Origin: Oscillospiraceae bacterium
GTDB taxonomy: Bacteria > Bacillota > Clostridia > Oscillospirales > CAG-272
Reading direction: 5' to 3'
Assembly (NCBI GenBank): GCA_015064445.1
Contig: SVSE01000002.1
Span: 124,001 to 188,000 of the forward strand
Length of the DNA: 64,000 nt
In this document: piece by piece, positions 25,561-32,627 of the stretch
Layout: every line of letters starts with the position of its first letter
How positions within the stretch are numbered: position 1 is the first letter of the stretch
Translations under genes and position numbers: made by a program
Notes under the pieces: generated by a model
Database searches by the model: none
What the model was told of the DNA's origin: nothing
The model's input: only the letters and a program-made list of their open reading frames with translations

Positions 25561-26082
25561 TTAACCAAAGAATTTGTCAATGCGAAGCATTTTTCTGATT
25601 TTTGTGTGGTAGTGTCTTGAGAAGCGCTTAAACACAATATCGCAAAGCACGAGGCACACAAGTCCGATAACTCCTGTCAAAATTTCCCAGTGAAGCTCCA
25701 AGGGCTCGCCTGCTGTAAACACAAATCTGACAAGCATAATTGTAAGCGTTGCGCTTGCGACCATATAAAGCGCCTTAAGAGTTATGCACACTCCCCTCGG
25801 ACGCGCCTCGAAAATTCTGCGAAGCACAGGATAAAAGCCGAAAATCGCATACTCTGTTGCAACGAGCTTTGATGGCAGGATTAAAAATGCAATCACAGCA
25901 CATACAACATATGATAGCATTCCTGCACCGTTACCAAGCTCCTCGCAAACAACGAAAATTAAAATCGAAGCTATCAAAACTGCACAAAGGTCAAAAATAT
26001 TAAAGAACGAGCCAAGAAGTAATATTACAACACCGAGCGCCGACATGATTGCGCAAAAGGCGAGATATTTCGTCTTCTTCAT
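25561..26082 (-). CDS. Membrane protein of unknown function, 173 aa
   Basis: Not recognised at family level. It starts MKKTKYLAFCAIMSALGVVILLLGSFF and has about five hydrophobic helices, followed by a basic C-terminal tail (KRFSRHYHTKIRKMLRIDKFFG). The general look recalls small substrate-binding membrane subunits (ECF S-type or YybS-like), but no signature proves that. It lies 5 bases downstream of the DnaJ-like gene, so it is probably in the same transcript, and it ends at a terminator. Confidence 0.75.
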   Translation of the reverse strand: MKKTKYLAFCAIMSALGVVILLLGSFFNIFDLCAVLIASILIFVVCEELGNGAGMLSYVVCAVIAFLILPSKLVATEYAIFGFYPVLRRIFEARPRGVCITLKALYMVASATLTIMLVRFVFTAGEPLELHWEILTGVIGLVCLVLCDIVFKRFSRHYHTKIRKMLRIDKFFG

Positions 26083-26087
26083 CTTTA

Positions 26088-26654
26088 TTACCTACACAAG
26101 CAGTCAAGGCAAATCAAGCACGAGCAAATGTCGCACATATCGCATCCAGCATTTCCAGGCTGTGAGGTGGTTTGTCTTCCGTATGCGTTACCACGGTTTT
26201 GCAAATTGTCTCTGAAAAGCTTGTATTCTCCATTATTTGGAGCCATATTACAAGCCATATTTGAATATTTGAGTGCGTCGGCATAAGCGCCCTTGCTTGC
26301 GAAAACGCACGCCTTAAGGTAATGCCATTCTGCATTTCTATCAGCTTGATCAATAGAGTCAAGGACAAGGTCTGCCTCGACAAACTTGCTCTCCGAAATT
26401 TTTCTTCTCGCATCGGCAAGTGCGTATGCGCTATCTGTGCTTGTGCCAGAATCGTTTTTAGCGCCACCAGCCCTTTGACGGAGAATTTCGTCATAAGCCT
26501 CGTTTATTTCCTTCATCTTGGACTCAGCAAATTCTGACATAGGTCCAGGATTTTTGTCAGGATGATATTTAAGAGCAAGCTCCTTATAAGCCTTCTTTAC
26601 CTCTTCATTTGTAGCATTTGGCGATATGCCAAGCACCTTGTATGGATCTGTCAT
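26088..26654 (-). CDS. DnaJ-domain protein with cysteine-rich tail
   Basis: Residues 1-65 form a J domain: [37 protein letters not shown], including the HPD tripeptide needed to stimulate DnaK. A helical, TPR-like middle part follows (residues 85-150; [25 protein letters not shown]). The end is cysteine-rich: [17 protein letters not shown]. The zinc-finger and C-terminal domains of true DnaJ are absent, so this is a type III J protein. ATG 26654 has GGAGG upstream; the track start is a TTG inside the site. It pairs with the DUF5685 gene upstream. Confidence 0.9.
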   Translation of the reverse strand: MTDPYKVLGISPNATNEEVKKAYKELALKYHPDKNPGPMSEFAESKMKEINEAYDEILRQRAGGAKNDSGTSTDSAYALADARRKISESKFVEADLVLDSIDQADRNAEWHYLKACVFASKGAYADALKYSNMACNMAPNNGEYKLFRDNLQNRGNAYGRQTTSQPGNAGCDMCDICSCLICLDCLCR

Positions 26655-26683
26655 TTCATTCCTCCACAATTTAATCTATGCTA

Positions 26684-26712
26684 ATTTTAACACAAAAGCC
26701 CGTGTATGTAAA
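26684..26712 (-). promoter_or_regulatory. Promoter of the DnaJ-like gene
   Basis: Minus strand: TTTACA (26712-26707), 17-base spacer, TAAAAT (26689-26684), located in the 64-base gap after the DUF5685 gene. Confidence 0.65.
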
Positions 26713-26718
26713 TAGTTT

Positions 26719-27573
26719 TCACACAGTTTTCAGTTTAAGTACACAAGATGTTTGATTTACCATTCCGATATATATCGTGTTTTTAAGAATCCCCTCGACA
26801 TCTCTATGAGATGAAAAATCAAGCGCCTCGAGTGCGTGGCTCAGCTCATCAAGCTCCAGCATTAGCGCAATTCGAAGCAAATTTTTGTTTTCCTCGTCAA
26901 GCTCCTTGCCAAAGGAATTGATTATCGCGTTAAACGAGCCTGTTTTCGCATCGCTATCAAGGTCGTCAATTGCGTCAATTATATATATCCATTTGCCGAG
27001 ATGATAACCAATTTTCGCACACAGGGTCGCCTCTTCTCCCTCTAATCCATACGATGCGACAGCCGAGAGAAGCTCTCCAAAGATGCTCGCAACCGAGTCG
27101 ATGCTATCGGTGTTTTGTGCCTCAAGCGCGCTAAGGGCATCTATCTTTTCCTTAAGAGTTTCCTCTAAATCCTTCAAATTCTTGTCGGTTTTCTTGAAAA
27201 ATATGGTGGTAAGAGCTACCATTCTTGCCAAGAGCCTTTTGAAGCCGTGAGAGTCGTTTATGTTGTCCTTTAGCTTTAAGCGAGTGAGCATTACGCTTGC
27301 TTTAGCACAATATTCGAGCGCTTCGTCAATTTCGAGCATAGGGCGTCTTACAAACGGATGTGCGATGCAACGACGCATTTTTACCTCTCCTGTGCGCTTT
27401 TCCGCCACCTTGCGAAGCAATACGAGAAACACAAAATCATAGCTGAGAGTCATTTTTGACATACAGCCTGTGCGCTTCCCCATAGCGCGACAAAGTCCGC
27501 AATAGGTCGCCTTATAAAGCTCGTGCTCCTTAACCTTTAGCTCAGGTATTTGTGGCTTTATGTATCCAAACAT
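26719..27573 (-). CDS. DUF5685 family protein
   Basis: A 284-residue, mostly helical protein opening MFGYIKPQIPELKVKEHELYKATYCGLCRAMGKRTG, which I recognise as the DUF5685 signature with its CGLC pair. A later CIAHPF and several cysteines may complete a metal site. Function is not established. The adjacent J-domain gene suggests a shared role in protein or metal handling (inference only). GAAGGGGGA precedes ATG 27573, and a TTGAAA-17-TAATAT promoter lies upstream. Confidence 0.85.
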   Translation of the reverse strand: MFGYIKPQIPELKVKEHELYKATYCGLCRAMGKRTGCMSKMTLSYDFVFLVLLRKVAEKRTGEVKMRRCIAHPFVRRPMLEIDEALEYCAKASVMLTRLKLKDNINDSHGFKRLLARMVALTTIFFKKTDKNLKDLEETLKEKIDALSALEAQNTDSIDSVASIFGELLSAVASYGLEGEEATLCAKIGYHLGKWIYIIDAIDDLDSDAKTGSFNAIINSFGKELDEENKNLLRIALMLELDELSHALEALDFSSHRDVEGILKNTIYIGMVNQTSCVLKLKTV

Positions 27574-27607
27574 TTTGTGTCCCCCTTCCTTTAATACTTC
27601 TCTTAAT

Positions 27608-27636
27608 ATATTAACACTAAATGCAAATTATTTCAA
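27608..27636 (-). promoter_or_regulatory. Promoter of the DUF5685 gene
   Basis: Minus strand: TTGAAA (27636-27631), 17-base spacer, TAATAT (27613-27608). Confidence 0.6.
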
Positions 27637-27651
27637 TAGAAATTTCAATTT

Positions 27652-27676
27652 AAAAAACGGCATTGCGCCGTTTTTT
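27652..27676 (-). terminator. Terminator after spoIIR
   Basis: AAAAAACGGC-attgc-GCCGTTTTTT inverted repeat that overlaps the spoIIR stop codon. Confidence 0.8.
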
Positions 27677-28289
27677 AATATTCAAAGCCAAAGGCATTTG
27701 CTGCAATCTCTAAAAGCTTAAATTTAATTTCGTATTCGCCCGAATTTCCTGTTATCATATAATACTGCTCCTTTGTGAGCCCTGCACTGATATACGCCTC
27801 GTCATCATATTCGATTGCCTGTGCTGTGCAAAGAGGTGGAAAAAGCACACACCACCAGTTTTGCCCCTTGCCCTCGCCTATAACAACTCTTACCGAGGTA
27901 TATTCGCCTGCTGGCAGGGAAAAGCCCTCATAATCTCGCCTTGGGTACTCCTCTTTGCCAATTTTTATCGACACTGTGTCGATAATTCCCTCTTTTTCAA
28001 GCGTTTGCTCAGCGAGCCCCTCAAGATATTCCCTCTCAGATGCAATCATCATAAGCGTCTGCTCCTTGCTATCGCTTTCGTATTTTGATATGTGCTCAAG
28101 CAAGGCGTCCCTTACCTTTAATTTAATCTCCTGATCGCGCTCGCTATCAGAATTTGCAAGGACATGAAGCCTTATTGTCGAATTGTATATTTCGCACTCC
28201 TTGGCTGACGGAATGACAGCCCAAAGTGACAAAAATATAACAAAGCAAAAAAATGATGTAATTATTATTCTTAATTTTCTTTTTTTCAT
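27675..28289 (-). CDS. spoIIR: Stage II sporulation protein R
   Basis: SpoIIR is secreted from the forespore and triggers SpoIIGA to process pro-sigma-E in the mother cell. The 204-residue protein has an N-terminal membrane or signal segment (residues 5-27) and the family motifs RLHVLANSDSERDQEIKLKVRDALL, YPRRDYEGFSLPAGEYTSVRVVIG and GQNWWCVLFPPLC. Presence of this sporulation-specific gene implies a spore-forming lineage, or one that recently lost spores. A terminator lies at its stop codon. Confidence 0.94.
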   Translation of the reverse strand: MKKRKLRIIITSFFCFVIFLSLWAVIPSAKECEIYNSTIRLHVLANSDSERDQEIKLKVRDALLEHISKYESDSKEQTLMMIASEREYLEGLAEQTLEKEGIIDTVSIKIGKEEYPRRDYEGFSLPAGEYTSVRVVIGEGKGQNWWCVLFPPLCTAQAIEYDDEAYISAGLTKEQYYMITGNSGEYEIKFKLLEIAANAFGFEY

Positions 28290-28295
28290 AAAATA

Positions 28296-28341
28296 AAAAC
28301 CTCCGTACTCGGTAATTATTTCCCGTTTACGAAGGCTTTAT
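28296..28341 (-). terminator. Terminator between the small lipoprotein gene and spoIIR
   Basis: Imperfect long hairpin: CCTTCGTA / TACGGAGG arms with an inner ACGGG / CCGAGT part, followed on the minus strand by a T-run. It would insulate spoIIR from the lipoprotein gene. Confidence 0.7.
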
Positions 28342-28345
28342 TCAA

Positions 28346-28534
28346 TTAATTAGCGCTAGATTCAGCAAAATCCACTACGTTATCAACGTCTATCATATTG
28401 TCGCTTGGAAGCTCGCTTGGAGTTTCCTGTGAGGATGAGGATGATGAGCTTGGATCCTCTTCATCTGGGCCACATGCGATGAGCATTCCGAGGCACAAAA
28501 GAAGTGACAACATAAGAGCAATGATTTTCTTCAT
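28346..28534 (-). CDS. Small lipoprotein, 62 aa
   Basis: Starting at ATG 28534 (AAGGAGAA upstream), the peptide has a lysine start, a hydrophobic stretch and the lipobox LIAC, so it should be lipidated and anchored to the outer face of the membrane. The mature part is a serine-rich, acidic linker (DEEDPSSSSSSSQETPSE) with no domain. Function unknown. It could be a remnant of a longer lipoprotein or a genuine short surface peptide. It has its own promoter and terminator. Confidence 0.72.
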   Translation of the reverse strand: MKKIIALMLSLLLCLGMLIACGPDEEDPSSSSSSSQETPSELPSDNMIDVDNVVDFAESSAN

Positions 28535-28574
28535 ATATAGTTCTCCTTGTAATTTAGACATATTTTACAAATTT

Positions 28575-28603
28575 ATTTTACTACATTTTATCAATTTTGT
28601 CAA
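28575..28603 (-). promoter_or_regulatory. Promoter of the small lipoprotein gene
   Basis: Minus strand: TTGACA (28603-28598), 17-base spacer, TAAAAT (28580-28575). Confidence 0.75.
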
Positions 28604-28621
28604 TAGAATGTTTAATTTTTC

Positions 28622-28650
28622 TTGCTTAACTATACTTTTTGTGGTAAAAT
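28622..28650 (+). promoter_or_regulatory. Promoter of pncC
   Basis: TTGCTT (28622-28627), 17-base spacer, TAAAAT (28645-28650), 23 bases before the ATG. It is divergent from the lipoprotein promoter. Confidence 0.7.
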
Positions 28651-28673
28651 AATCAGTAGATAGGAGTGATTTC

Positions 28674-29156
28674 ATGAATTTTGCAAACGAGCTGGTTGCT
28701 CTTTTAAAGGAAAAGGGACTCACAATTTCGTGCGCAGAGTCCTGCACTGGTGGTCTTGTTGCCAAAACAATAACCGATGTATCAGGCTGCTCGAGCGTTT
28801 TTTATGGTGGCGTGGTTTCTTATGATAATAGTGTAAAAATGGGCTTGCTTGGTGTGCGTGAGGACACCTTGAAGGCATTTGGTGCTGTATCTGAGCAAAC
28901 AGCCAAGGAAATGGCCATCGGCGTTTCTAAGGCGTGTAAAACGGACATAGGCATAAGCACAACGGGAATTGCAGGTCCTGACGGTGGAAGTGCTGAAAAG
29001 CCCGTAGGAACGGTTTATATCGGCATATGCACTGACGGTGTAGCGAGTGCAAAAAGGCTCAATATTTTGCCCTCTCTTTCGCGTGGCGAGATAAGAGGCG
29101 AGGCAGTAAGGCTTTTGCTAACTTATCTTATAGATAAAATTAAAGAAAGGTATTGA
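28674..29156 (+). CDS. pncC: CinA C-terminal domain protein / nicotinamide-nucleotide amidase
   Basis: The 160-residue protein matches the stand-alone CinA C-terminal domain that deamidates NMN in pyridine nucleotide recycling: [21 protein letters not shown] with the catalytic Ser, [13 protein letters not shown], and [23 protein letters not shown]. Length agrees with short PncC forms; the N-terminal CinA (MoaB-like) domain is absent. AGGAGTGA lies upstream of ATG 28674. The pfkA promoter begins at its 3' end. Confidence 0.93.
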   Translation: MNFANELVALLKEKGLTISCAESCTGGLVAKTITDVSGCSSVFYGGVVSYDNSVKMGLLGVREDTLKAFGAVSEQTAKEMAIGVSKACKTDIGISTTGIAGPDGGSAEKPVGTVYIGICTDGVASAKRLNILPSLSRGEIRGEAVRLLLTYLIDKIKERY

Positions 29157-29181
29157 TTTTAGCATTCTTATATGGTAAAAT
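29153..29181 (+). promoter_or_regulatory. Promoter of pfkA
   Basis: TTGATT (29153-29158) overlapping the pncC stop, 17-base spacer, TAAAAT (29176-29181), 38 bases before the pfkA ATG. Confidence 0.75.
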
Positions 29182-29219
29182 ATACCTTGAAAATTTTATT
29201 ATTCTCATAGGAGATAAAT

Positions 29220-30287
29220 ATGGAAAAGAAATTTAGAAAAATAGGCATTCTATCATCAGGTGGTGACGCGCCAGGCATGAACGCAGCGATAAGAAGCGTT
29301 ACTCGCTCTGCTATTGCTCGCGGAGTTGAGGTTGTTGGCATTGTTGGTGGATATGCAGGACTTATAAACGAGAATCTTAAGCCACTTACTGAAATGGATG
29401 TTAGTGGTATTATCTCGCATGGTGGCACCACCCTCTACTCTGCTCGTTGCAACGAGTTCAAGTATGAGGAGGGTATGCAGAAGGCTATCGCAACCTGTAA
29501 AAAGAACGATATCGACGGTCTTATTTGCATCGGTGGCGACGGTACATTCAGAGGTGCGACAGACCTTAGCATTCGTGGCATTCCTTGCATCGGTATCCCT
29601 GGAACTATTGATAATGACATTACTGCAACCGACTATACAATCGGCTACGATACAGCTATGAACACCGTTATCGACCTTTGCGACAAGATTATTGACACAT
29701 CTGAGTCTCACTCTCGTTGCGCTGTTGTTGAGGTTATGGGTCGTCACGCAGGCTATATTGCTATTGAGACCGGTATTGCTCTTGGCGCTGTTGGTGTTGC
29801 TCTTATTGAGATGCCATTTGACAAGGAAGCACTTTTTGCAAAGATGAACGCGCTTCGTGCACAGGGTCAGCAAAGCTTTATTGTTATTGTTGCCGAGGGA
29901 ATGGGAAGTGAATTTGGAGAGGCGCTCACAAAGGAGATTGAGGAAAGAACTGGCATCGAATCAAGATTTGTTCGTCCTGCTCACATCGTTCGTGGTGGTA
30001 CTCCTACTCTTCGCGACCGTTCGCTTGCATCTGTTATGGGAGACAAGGCAGTTGACCTTCTTCTCGCTGGAAAGAGCGATCTTGTTATCTGCTCAAGAAA
30101 TAATGAGGTTATTGCAACTGATATTAAGTGGGCGCTTATCGTTGATAGAATGTTCAAGGACAAGCTTAAGGATGGCGACCTTGACAGCTTCACACAGGAG
30201 CAGATTGATGATATGAAGGCTCTTTGTGCTGAGCGTCGCGCTTATTTTGAGAATATGTACGACATAATGCTCACAATTGGTGGCTAA
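29220..30287 (+). CDS. pfkA: ATP-dependent 6-phosphofructokinase
   Basis: The 355-residue product has ATP-type active-site residues: SSGGDAPGMNAAIRS, CIGGDGTFRGA (Gly where PPi enzymes have Asp) and GIPGTIDNDITATDY (Gly where PPi enzymes have Lys). VEVMGRHAGYIA follows. It is longer than the 320-residue E. coli type at the C terminus. AGGAG lies ahead of ATG 29220. The last 27 bases of the gene region (ending ATGCTCACAATTGGTGGCTAA) recur twice more downstream in a 147-bp tandem repeat, which leaves the reading frame intact. Confidence 0.95.
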   Translation: MEKKFRKIGILSSGGDAPGMNAAIRSVTRSAIARGVEVVGIVGGYAGLINENLKPLTEMDVSGIISHGGTTLYSARCNEFKYEEGMQKAIATCKKNDIDGLICIGGDGTFRGATDLSIRGIPCIGIPGTIDNDITATDYTIGYDTAMNTVIDLCDKIIDTSESHSRCAVVEVMGRHAGYIAIETGIALGAVGVALIEMPFDKEALFAKMNALRAQGQQSFIVIVAEGMGSEFGEALTKEIEERTGIESRFVRPAHIVRGGTPTLRDRSLASVMGDKAVDLLLAGKSDLVICSRNNEVIATDIKWALIVDRMFKDKLKDGDLDSFTQEQIDDMKALCAERRAYFENMYDIMLTIGG

Positions 30288-30584
30288 GCCTTCCCTTTGA
30301 AGGGAAGGGGGACCGTTTACGGTGGATGAGTTGTAGCCACTTGTGGCGTATGCTTTGACACCTCATCAGTCAACCTCGTTGACAGCTTCCCCTCAAGGGG
30401 AAGCCTGATAATAATGCTCACAATCGGTGGCTGAGCCTTCCCTTTGAAGGGAAGGGGGACCGTTTACGGTGGATGAGTTGTAGCCACTTGTGGCGTATGC
30501 TTTGACACCTCATCAGTCAATTCCATTGACAGCTTCCCCTCAAGGGGAAGCCTGATAATAATGCTCACAATCGGTGGCTAAGCC
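30264..30584 (+). repeat. 147-bp tandem repeat (2.2 copies) including the pfkA 3' end
   Basis: Units at 30264-30410, 30411-30557 and a partial unit at 30558-30584 repeat with an exact 147-base period. Each starts with ATAATGCTCACAATYGGTGG and the pfkA-type stop. The rest is a chain of hairpins: CCTTCCCTT/AAGGGAAGG, ACCGT/ACGGT, GCCAC/GTGGC, GTCAA/TTGAC and GCTTCCCC/GGGGAAGC. Units differ by only a few bases (for example CAACCTCG versus CAATTCCA), so the duplication is recent. A diverged relative is at 4556-4640. A GCCGAG/CTCGGC hairpin and an ATTCGAGCTTG...CAAGCTCATCGAAT fold follow before the terminator. Confidence 0.92.
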
Positions 30585-30658
30585 GAGAGCCTCGGCGGGC
30601 ATATTCGAGCTTGATACACAAGCTCATCGAATCTCGCAAAGTGATTTTATAATAAAAG

Positions 30659-30686
30659 AAAAGCTCCGATTTCTCGGAGCTTTTTA
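30659..30686. terminator. Bidirectional terminator
   Basis: AAAGCTCCGA-tttc-TCGGAGCTTTTT, perfect stem with A and T flanks. It serves the pfkA side and the convergent surface-protein gene. Confidence 0.85.
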
Positions 30687-30700
30687 TTTTGATTTAGGAA

Positions 30701-32506
30701 TTAGTTTTTCTCTTCGTCGTCCTCGTACTCTTCGTCATCCTCGTACTCGTCCTCTTCTGCCTTCTTTTTAGCAGCCTCAGCCTCAAGACGCTTCTTAGTT
30801 TCCATCTTTGGCTTAATTACGAGTGAGTAAATTCCTATAGCAGTACATCCACCGATAACTACAACGCATCCTACTACGATTGCAACAACTGCGCCTGTGC
30901 CAAGACCTTCCTTGACAATCATAGGAATAACCTCTGTTTCTTCCTTGTCGCAGTTTACGCAATAATGCGCTCTCATACCGTCTGAGCTTTCAGTTGCAGG
31001 AACGAGAGTGATCCAGTCGGCATAAATGTGCTTAGAAACAACTCTTTGCGCATGACAGACATTACAGTCGATGTCGCAGACATTGTCATATTTATGGTCG
31101 TCCACGCTTCTCTTTTGTTTACATTCGTTACAGTCGATATCGCAGTCGTGATCGTAAAAGTGTCCCTCTACATAGTTAGGATTGAGCTCGTTACACTTAT
31201 CACAGTTCTTGTCGCACTTGTTTTTGAATGGATGCTCCATAAGTGGCTGTCTTACATGTGTACAATTTTCATTGTTACAATGAGTGTCACAGTCTGATGT
31301 GTATGTATGAGGAATAAGTGTTGGGTCAGAAACGGTGTTTCTTTCATAACCACAGTTTACAACATTACAAACTTCATCACACTCAGATTCGTAAACGTGA
31401 GGGCCTACTGTTCTTTCGAGCTGACAGTAATTACAGGTAGCATCACAATCACTTGTGTAGGTGTGGTCAACCCTGTTTGGATTTGGCTCTCTACAGTTTT
31501 CGCACTCAACTGTGCAGGCATATGGGAATGAGTGCTGTGCACCACCAACAGGAGCTCTTAGAGCATCACACTTGTTACAGTGAACATCACAGTCTGATAC
31601 ATATGTATGAGGCTCAACTGTTCTTGTTGCAGGGCAAACGCTACAGGTTGTATCGCACTCATTATCATAAACGTGGTCAGCTACATTAAAGAGAGTACCA
31701 GCAGCCTCGCTACACTTACCCTCGCTTCCACGAAGGCAAATTGTTGCGTGCTTTGTTGGGTCGGTTGGGCTAATCGCATATGAGCCATATTCGTGTCCTG
31801 TTGAATAAATAACGTCATACTTTGTTGCACTACACGCGCATTTGTATGTTCCCATACCATTGTTTACGCAGTCAGCGGCTATATATGGATTTTCGGTTGT
31901 GCTAATAGTTGAATCCAAAGTCCAGTCGTGCAAGCCTGAGCGCTCATAAATCTTCACTTCAAAAATAGGCGCCTTGCCCCAAAAACTACCATTTTCGGTT
32001 ACAGTAAGAACTACCTTCTTTACAGAAAAAGCATCTGCTGAGGAAATGTCAACACGATTGTTTGTGTCCTTTGTATTTACATCTCCACTACTCCAAACAA
32101 CGCTGTCATTAGCATCGAGAAAATCCACTTTCACGCTTCCGATAAACTTGCCACTTGCCGATGCAGATGAATATATAATATTTTGATTTGCATCAATATT
32201 TGCATTATATGCAACCGCATTGCCATCATTACTGTTAAGGTAAACTCTAACATCAGAAATTTGTTTTACTTCCGAAAAAACGAAGGAAAAGGTTCCCCCC
32301 ATATAGAATGTACCATTAGTCGTGTTGCCATCGATCAAAAGCTCCGGTCTTACCTTCACATCATCAGATGAAGAAATTACATTAGATTGCTTGGCAATGT
32401 CACTCCCTTTTTGAGATGTGCAAGCAGCAGATGAGTTAATGGCAAAAACAACGGCCGAAACGAGCATTGTTACTACCATTACAAAAAGTAAAATTCTCTT
32501 TTTCAT
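30701..32506 (-). CDS. Membrane-anchored surface protein with nine Cys/His repeats
   Basis: A 601-residue exported protein. It has an N-terminal signal peptide (KKRILLFVMVVTMLVSAVVFA), an N domain of about 170 residues that looks like a discoidin-type beta-sandwich (ISDVRVYLN..., VKKVVLTVTENGSFWGKAPIFEVKIYE), a CACSATKY zinc-ribbon-like link, then about nine units of the pattern HxYxxxCDxxCNxCxxxR. A transmembrane helix (VVAIVVGCVVVIGGCTAIGIY) and a cytoplasmic acidic tail of Glu/Asp/Tyr follow. No LPXTG is seen. Each unit has three cysteines and one histidine, suggesting zinc or disulfide binding (inference). It resembles the next gene in architecture. Function is not known. Confidence 0.85.
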   Translation of the reverse strand: MKKRILLFVMVVTMLVSAVVFAINSSAACTSQKGSDIAKQSNVISSSDDVKVRPELLIDGNTTNGTFYMGGTFSFVFSEVKQISDVRVYLNSNDGNAVAYNANIDANQNIIYSSASASGKFIGSVKVDFLDANDSVVWSSGDVNTKDTNNRVDISSADAFSVKKVVLTVTENGSFWGKAPIFEVKIYERSGLHDWTLDSTISTTENPYIAADCVNNGMGTYKCACSATKYDVIYSTGHEYGSYAISPTDPTKHATICLRGSEGKCSEAAGTLFNVADHVYDNECDTTCSVCPATRTVEPHTYVSDCDVHCNKCDALRAPVGGAQHSFPYACTVECENCREPNPNRVDHTYTSDCDATCNYCQLERTVGPHVYESECDEVCNVVNCGYERNTVSDPTLIPHTYTSDCDTHCNNENCTHVRQPLMEHPFKNKCDKNCDKCNELNPNYVEGHFYDHDCDIDCNECKQKRSVDDHKYDNVCDIDCNVCHAQRVVSKHIYADWITLVPATESSDGMRAHYCVNCDKEETEVIPMIVKEGLGTGAVVAIVVGCVVVIGGCTAIGIYSLVIKPKMETKKRLEAEAAKKKAEEDEYEDDEEYEDDEEKN

Positions 32507-32541
32507 ATTAAATCTCCTTTTAAGATTTAGTTACTAATTAT

Positions 32542-32570
32542 ATTTTAACACAGGCAAGGGAGAATGTCAA
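32542..32570 (-). promoter_or_regulatory. Promoter of the 601-aa surface protein gene
   Basis: Minus strand: TTGACA (32570-32565), 17-base spacer, TAAAAT (32547-32542), about 36 bases from the ATG. Confidence 0.75.
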
Positions 32571-32578
32571 TATAAGAG

Positions 32579-32611
32579 AAAAAATCCTTGACGCAAGGTC
32601 AAGGATTTTTG
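32579..32611 (-). terminator. Terminator after the 628-aa surface protein gene
   Basis: AAAATCCTTGAC-gcaag-GTCAAGGATTTTT perfect stem, 16 bases beyond the stop codon. Confidence 0.88.
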
Positions 32612-32627
32612 TTTTATTTAAGTTAGA

